A stretch of DNA of 64,000 bases from Sesamum alatum (taxonomy: Eukaryota; Streptophyta; Magnoliopsida; Lamiales; Pedaliaceae), in assembly GCA_034509735.1 (NCBI GenBank), contig JACGWO010000001.1:36645966-36709965 (forward strand). Reading direction: 5' to 3'. Below the pieces are notes generated by a model. That model was not told the DNA's origin and did not search any database. It saw only the letters and a list, made by a program, of their open reading frames with translations. Of the stretch, positions 58,018 through 64,000 are shown one piece after another. Positions within the stretch are counted from its first letter, which is position 1, and each line of letters starts with the position of its first letter. Both the position numbers and the translations under genes were made by a program.

Positions 58018-59518
58018 TATTATTTTTACTTTTCAGTTTTAATTTTGAATTAATTCTGAAAATTCGTTTTTGGGTTCAATTTTGCCTAAATTCCTAAAGA
58101 CATTATTTTAGGAGTAAAATAAATTGGATTTGGAATCTCGGGGTTATTTTACTTAAAATAATGAGGAAAGGTTTTCCTAAAACGAGAAAAGTATTATTAC
58201 CAATATTTGTGTTTTATTTTCCACACGTTGCGCACATGATCATTTATTTCTGTTTTGGATTATTATGATTGGAAATCATGAATTATTGGTATATTGTAAT
58301 TATGTGATTGGATCATGTGATTATGTGTGTTGGATGGAAATGGATGATCACGAGCCCTAGACCGGATGTATGGTTTAATTTTCTGTTGGGCCTGTGTGCC
58401 TCTTTAACTACTTTCTCCTTCTCTCTTTCTAGTTGCCTTGGAATAATAAGGCATTCTACCTCCATCCTTATGTACTCCCCCCGGGTTTTCGCTGGGGTTT
58501 CTATTTTTTTTTATAATGTAATGAGAGTAGACTAGGAGTGAGGTTTCCATTTTTGTAAATTGGTGGAGTAGAAGGAAGGACCACATGGAGAGCCCAGACC
58601 GGAGGTCCCTTGGCGTTTTCCATGAAGTGAAGAAAGAGGAAAAGAAGACCAAGGCCCATCAGCATGATGATTGGGTTACTATTATTGTAATAGTATAGGA
58701 CCAACCCTAGATTGACCATAGATCCACTGCGGGCTCAGTGGGTCGCATAGGATTTGGGCTCGCGATCATCCAACAGGGGCGTGCTAGGCTTTAATTTTGT
58801 ATGTGGTTATTATGATGGATGAATGGCTTTTATTTATCATATAACTGTTATGGATGGATTTTTATTTATGCATTATGGATGAATGTATGGATATATTATG
58901 AGATCTCGGTCATTCACTACTCTCACATTGGTTGGACCAATGTTGAAATATTAGACCCTAGATAAAATGGACATGAACTCTAGGAGTTTGTCCATGCCTT
59001 CCAATCCATGGCACAGTGAGGAAGCTGTTTTAGGTCAATAGCGTGGTCTCACGAGTCGTGGCACGTTATTGTACTTAAAAGAAGCTGCACTAATGTCATG
59101 AACGAAAAATGGGCTGCTGTTACCTGTCTCACGAGTCGTGGGGGTACCAGTGGGTCTGTGGCTCGGTCGATTGGGTCGGGTCTAACGCCCAATTTAGCAT
59201 GATTCGCTTGGAGTCCTCGGGATCAATGCGAAAGGGTGAGGCAATAATCTTGGGAAATCTCGTGGAACGAGAATGGTATGGAATACCTCCCACAGGATCT
59301 TTTCCATGCGAATCGTAAAAGCGGGGTATGGGAAAAATCGCTGTGGATCCCAAGCCTACTAGGAAAGGATTTCCCGAAAATCACGTTTGAGAGTACCGTG
59401 TTTTCGTATAAATAGTGGGAGGATTAAATGACTAAAGACCAAGCATTTAATTATTTCATCAAACCACCGTCTTTATTTTCTGCTGATCGCGCGTTGTTTT
59501 CTAAATGTAGATTTTAAA
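58018..59518 (+). other. Remaining leader of RLC-8
   Basis: This contains the 16-bp inverted repeat (near 58342-58357 and 58758-58773, with one A-C mismatch), paired CACGAGTCGTG at 59050-59060 and 59130-59140, and TATAAATA at 59407-59414, 112 bp before the gag start. No coding sequence is supported. Confidence 0.8.
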
Positions 59519-62500
59519 ATGTCTAAGAACCCACTATCAACCATTCTTGAGACAAACAAATTTAATGGAACCAACTACAATGACTGGTTGCGCAATCTCA
59601 GGATAGTCCTAGATTACGAGAACCAAGGCTACGTCATGGACGAGCCTCTCCCTAGGACCTTACCGGAACGATCCACGCCAGAAGAACGTGAGACGTTCGA
59701 GAACTTGGCATAAGGATAACCGGAAGGTCCGTAGCGTCATACTTGCTTCGATGACCAATGAGATTCAGAAGCAATATGAAAGGCTAGACGATGTCCCTTC
59801 CATTATGGCTCGCCTTAAGGATTGCTATGCAGTCCCGGACCGGCATACTAGGTATGTCGCGACCAAGGCGTTCTTTGGAACTAAAAATGACAGAAGGATC
59901 CTCTGTACAAGAGCATGGGGTTAAAATGCTTACCCTAGTGGAAAAGCTCGAGGACCTAAAGGCAGGTCTCGATAACGAAACGTACATAGATGTGATCCTT
60001 CAGTCACTCCCACCCTCCTTCGACCAATTTATTGTCAACTATAACATGAATGCACTTGAGAAGGGCATTCATGAGTTAATCAATATGTTGGTGCAATACG
60101 AGGCAACAACTAAGAAGTCCACGCCTTCGGTATTGTTTGGAGGTGCTTCAACTTCCAAGACGAAAGGCAAGGGTGCCGGACGTTGGAAAAAGAAGAAGGG
60201 GAAGGGAAAAGCCGTCATAGCAGCTACGAACACTCAGAGTGTTCCCATTGCCAAAGAGGGGAAAGGCAAAGGAAAGGGAAAGGTTGTCTCCAAGCAACAG
60301 TCAAAGGCATATGACATATGTATCAACTGCCGTGAGAAATGGCATTGGAAGAGAGAGTGCCCCAAACTCTTCTCAAACCAAGGTATATATATGTGATTGA
60401 GGTTAATATGGTCACTAATTCTGCCTCTTGGGTATTGGATACCGGCTGTGGAGCTCACATTTGCAATGATTTGCAGGTGCTGAAAAGAAGCAGAAAAACT
60501 AAGTAGCGGGGACATGATCCTGAAGCTTGGAAATGGCAAGGCCATCTCGGCAGAAGCAGTAGGATCCGCCACTTTAGTGATTAGTGATACCATTAGCATA
60601 GAATTAGAGCAGGTTTATTTTGTACCTAGTATGATTAAGAAACATCATTTCCATTTCATTGTTGGACAATAGTGGTTATGAGTTCAGAATCAATAAAAAT
60701 TGCTTTTATTTGATGAGGTGTGGAATTGCTCATCTACTTGGTACATTGCACAACGGGCTCTATATCTTGCAACAAACGAATTTCGTTCTTAACGCTCAAC
60801 ACAAACGGAAATTAGATAATAACGGGAACGCACGTCTGTGGCACGCTAGGCTAGGTCACATATCCCAAGATAGGATGAAAAGGTTGGTAGACTCAAAGAA
60901 CCTAGAGGTTGGGGACTTGAGCGATCTACCAACTTGTGAATCTTGTCTAAGAGGGAAAATGACCAAGAAGCCCTTTGTAGGTCAAAGTAGGCTTGCCACG
61001 GGTCTGTTGGACTTGGTCCATACAGACGTATGTGGACCACTAAGGACGCAGGCTCGAGGTGGGTTCTCCTACTTCATAACCTTCACCGATGATCATTCAC
61101 GTATGGTTATGTTTACCTAATGAGGTACAAGTCTGAAGCTCTTGAGAGGTTTAAAGAATTCAGACTTGAAGTGGAGAACCAGACCAACTGCAAAATTAAA
61201 GTCCTACGGTCAGACCGAGGCGGTGAATACCTTAGTGCCGAATTCCTAGATTATCTAAAAGAAAATGGTAATAATATCGGAATGGACACCTCCCGGAACA
61301 CCACAGTTAAATGGCGTCTCTGAAAGGAGGAACCGAACCCTGTTGGACATGGTTCGGTCCATGATGAGTTTTACCAAATTGCCCTTATCATTTTGGGGTT
61401 ATGCATTAGAAACGGCAGCCAAGTTGTTGAATTTGGCGCCTACCAGTGCATTGACCCAAACGCCATATGAGATATGGCACGGCAAGCCTGCGTCCTACAA
61501 CTACTTGAAAGTGTGGGGTAGCCCCGCATACGTCAAGAGGTTAGTGGGAGATAAGCTAGAATCCAAGTCTAGCCTATGCAGGTTCGTTGGATACCCTAGA
61601 GAAACTACGGGTTATTACTTTTATGTCCCTTTGGAACAAAAGGTATTTGTTTCAAGGAATGCAGTATTCTTGGAGCAAGGCTTCCCGGAGGATATCCAAC
61701 CTGATGAGCTAATCCTTGAGGAATCAAGTGATGGAACTCAGCCATCAGAAATAGCCGCGGAAACCTCACCAAGAGGATTTAGGATTAACGCACGGAGGGC
61801 TGACCAACCTAGAGAAGTCCAACATGCTAGGCATGAAGGACAACCTCAAGAAAGGCCAGTCCCGGCCCCTGAACCGCCGGCTACGATACAGTCAGCGCCC
61901 ACAGTCACCACTGACGTTCCCGTCCTCCGTAGGTCCACTAGAGAATCCAGACCTCCAGTGAGATATGGGTTTCTAGGTGCGACCGATCTTCTGGATAACG
62001 ATCCTAAGACATACGGGAAGCGATGTCTGACATCGACTCCGGAAATGGCTTGAGGCCATGAAGACCGAAATGGACTCCATGAGCGAGAACCAAGTTTGAA
62101 GACTTGTAGATCCACCGAAAGGTGTTAAGCCAGTGGGCTGTAAGTGGGTCTACAAGCGCAAACTCGGCGTTGATGGAGAAGTCACAACCTTTAAGGCTAG
62201 GCTTGTAGCCAAGGGATACACTCAACGACCCGGGGTCGATTTTGAGGATACCTACTCGCCAGTAGCCATGGCTAAGTCCATTCGGATCCTGCTTGCCATA
62301 GCAGCATGGTATGACTATGAAATATGGCAGATGGACGTGAAAACGGCCTTCCTCAACGGTTTCGTTGAAGAAGAGATCTATATGGATCAGCCGGAGGGTT
62401 TCACGGTCACTGGAGAAGAACAGAAGGTCTGTCATCTCCAGAAGTCCATCTATGGCCTCAAAACAAGCATCCCGAAGTTGGAACATTCGATTTGATGAAG

Positions 62501-63578
62501 TAATACGGGGATATGACTTCATCAAAAACGAATCCGACCCTTGTGTATACAAGAAGGTCAGTGGGAGCTCTATAGCGTTCCTAGTGCTTTACGTGGATGA
62601 CATTCTGCTCATTGGTAATGACGTCAGAATGTTAGGAAAACACAAAAGCATGGTTGTCAACCAAGTTTTCCATGAAGGACTTGGGTGAAGCCTCCTACAT
62701 CCTAGGCATCCAGATTGTCAGGGACAGATCTAAAAGGATGTTAGGGCTCACCCAAAAACTCGTATATGGAGAAAGTCCTAAAGAGATATCGAATGGACAA
62801 CTCCAAACGAGGATTCCTTCCAATGAGGCATGGGATCAAGTTGTCCAAGAAACAGTCCCCACAGACTGATGAGGAACTTGAAAAGATGAAAGTCATCCCC
62901 TATGCTTCTGCCGTAGGTAGCATCCAAGATGCGGTCCATTGCACCAGGCCTGACATTGCATACGCTTTGAGCGTGACAAGCAGATATCAGTCCTGTGCAG
63001 GAGAGGCACATTGGAATGCCGTTAAGGGCATCCTTAAGTACCTTAGGAGGACTAAGGAAATGTTCTTGGTCTATGGCAATGGAGAACTAATTCTGGAAGG
63101 CTTTAGCGACGCTAGCTTCCAGTCTGATGACGATGATGCCAAGTCTCAATCGGGGTATGTATTCAAACTCAACGGAGGAGTAGTGGCTTGGAAAAGTTCC
63201 AAGCAAGCAACCACTGCTGACTCCACCACTGAGGCTGAATACATAGCAGCTTCAGAAGCTGCTAAGGAAGCAGTTTGGATGAGAAACTACATCCAAGAGT
63301 TGGGTGTGGTGCCTAGCATCGCCGAGCCTGTTGTCATCTTCTGTGATAACAACGGTGCAATAGCGCAAGCAAAGGAACCGAGATCTCATCACCGTTCCAA
63401 ACACATTCTTAGACGCTACCATCTTCTTAGAGAAATGGTAGGAAGAGGTGACGTTCGGATGGACCGAGTCAACTCAGCAGACAACACAGCAGACCCGCTG
63501 ACAAAGCCTATGTCGCAGAGTGCTCATACGCAACATCTTGAGAAGATGGGGATTAGGCATATGGGTGATTGGCTTTAA
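59519..63578 (+). pseudogene. gag-pol: gag-pol of RLC-8, all domains present, many frame breaks
   Basis: ATG at 59519 (MSKNPLST) to TAA at 63576-63578. All parts are present: Gag, zinc knuckle (CINCREKWHWKREC, Gly to Trp), protease DTGCGAHICND, integrase zinc part with both His and both Cys kept (WHARLGHIS, TCESC), the integrase catalytic blocks HTDV, FTDDHSR and NGVSERRNR, RT with YVDD (62590-62601), and RNase H including TTEAEYIAASEAAKEA. Breaks: single added A near 59702, 59885, 60496, 60640, 62461, 62638 and 62756; TA added near 60388; other indels near 61100, 61270, 62015 and 62040; TGG to TGA near 62098. Apart from these the protein is the best preserved here. Confidence 0.95.
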
Positions 63579-63579
63579 A

Positions 63580-63594
63580 GGTCAAGTGGGAGAT
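63580..63594 (+). other. Polypurine tract of RLC-8
   Basis: GGTCAAGTGGGAGAT lies between the pol stop and the 3' LTR. Confidence 0.85.
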
Positions 63595-64000
63595 TGTTAG
63601 AATAGGTGACCATGTAAGCCAATTTTGGCAGGAATATGTAACCTATGTCTAGACAATTTCAGGTGTTTGATAAATCATTAATGAATAAAGAAGTGAATTT
63701 CATTTGGCATCACTTTGTTTGTGTTCACTTATAATTGTTTTCCATATCTGTTCACTATGCAAACAAAGCCCATGGACTGAGAATCAATTTCGGGGACTGG
63801 GACTACGCTTGGAGGTAGGTCCATGGAATCAGTCTTCCCGAATCAGTCGGAAATCTCCAAGTCAAGGAATCCCGAAAATGGGTACCGGGATTCCATTTGA
63901 GACTTGCACTAAGCACCTGCTGTCGTGTTTCATCGACGGGTGACGAGGGTTGTCTAAGCAGTGTTAGTGGGTTAGCATGCTAGGACGCAGCTGACTGAGG
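63595..64000 (+). repeat. 3' LTR of RLC-8 (A type), cut by window end
   Basis: It begins TGTTAGAATAGGTGACC and matches the RLC-6 LTR in reverse (45350-45755) closely. The rest lies outside the window. Confidence 0.95.

Larger units (their letters stand above)
56880..64000 (+). mobile_element. RLC-8: copia element, 5' LTR truncated, runs off window
   Basis: Only the R/U5 end of the 5' LTR is present, then primer site, GC-rich leader, gag-pol, polypurine tract and the first 406 bp of the 3' LTR. Domain for domain it matches RLC-2 and RLC-6. Its U5 end and leader match RLC-6 best. Many of its frameshifts are single A changes in A runs. Confidence 0.95.

Noticed and set aside
17947..64000. Regularly recurring short words suggestive of a CRISPR-like array
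   Set aside because: They recur at LTR spacing of kilobases within homologous LTRs; there are no short repeats with unique spacers.

Overview
This 64 kb window is repeat-dense nuclear DNA from a flowering plant. I find no intact host protein-coding gene, no tRNA or rRNA gene and no CRISPR array. Almost all of it is a nest of Ty1-copia LTR retrotransposons of one lineage. They share the LTR terminus TGTTAGAATAGG, a polypurine tract ending in GTGGGAGAT, an initiator-tRNA-Met type primer binding site (TGGTATCAGAGC), LTRs of about 2 kb, a leader of about 2 kb before gag, and one long gag-protease-integrase-reverse transcriptase-RNase H reading frame. LTR length, leader length and primer type resemble the Angela/BARE-1 group, but lineage assignment is inference. 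Species cannot be read from the sequence.

Layout: (1) 1-3893, plus-strand element RLC-1, cut by the window edge and fused after a pol break to the 3' part of an LTR. (2) 3894-6388, unassigned DNA. (3) 6389-16583, RLC-2, the only complete element, with both LTRs and a perfect 5-bp target duplication ATATT. (4) 16584-17946, the other flank, holding a TATA/CA-repeat region and an exon-like fragment. (5) 17947-39163, a minus-strand nest: RLC-3 (its 3' LTR hit by another LTR), RLC-4 inserted in the RLC-3 leader, RLC-5 inserted in the RLC-4 5' LTR, and a B-type LTR inserted in RLC-5. RLC-4 also carries a foldback made of two LTR pieces. (6) 39164-45755, minus-strand RLC-6, a deletion derivative lying in RLC-7. 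(7) 45756-51696, plus-strand RLC-7, with a B-type solo LTR in pol flanked by AAAAC. (8) 51697-52196, an assembly gap of 500 N. (9) 52197-56879, a patchwork of LTR fragments. (10) 56880-64000, plus-strand RLC-8, running off the right edge.

Three LTR types recur, named here by their 3' ends: A (ends ...TTTCA after a CCCGGGACGATC motif), B (ends in GCTTGTCCTTCA) and C (ends near GTACCTGATCCTTTCA). All three flank near-identical coding regions and share short conserved blocks. Every coding region is broken by stops, frameshifts or deletions, so none can make a complete polyprotein as read. Several frameshifts in RLC-8 are single-base changes in A or G runs and may be assembly errors.

Non-coding structure conserved across copies is the most interesting content: a covarying stem-loop near the LTR 3' end, a GC-rich array of small hairpins in the leader, an inverted telo-box next to that array, paired 11-bp palindromes plus a TATA box shortly before gag, and a 16-bp inverted repeat bracketing about 400 nt of leader.
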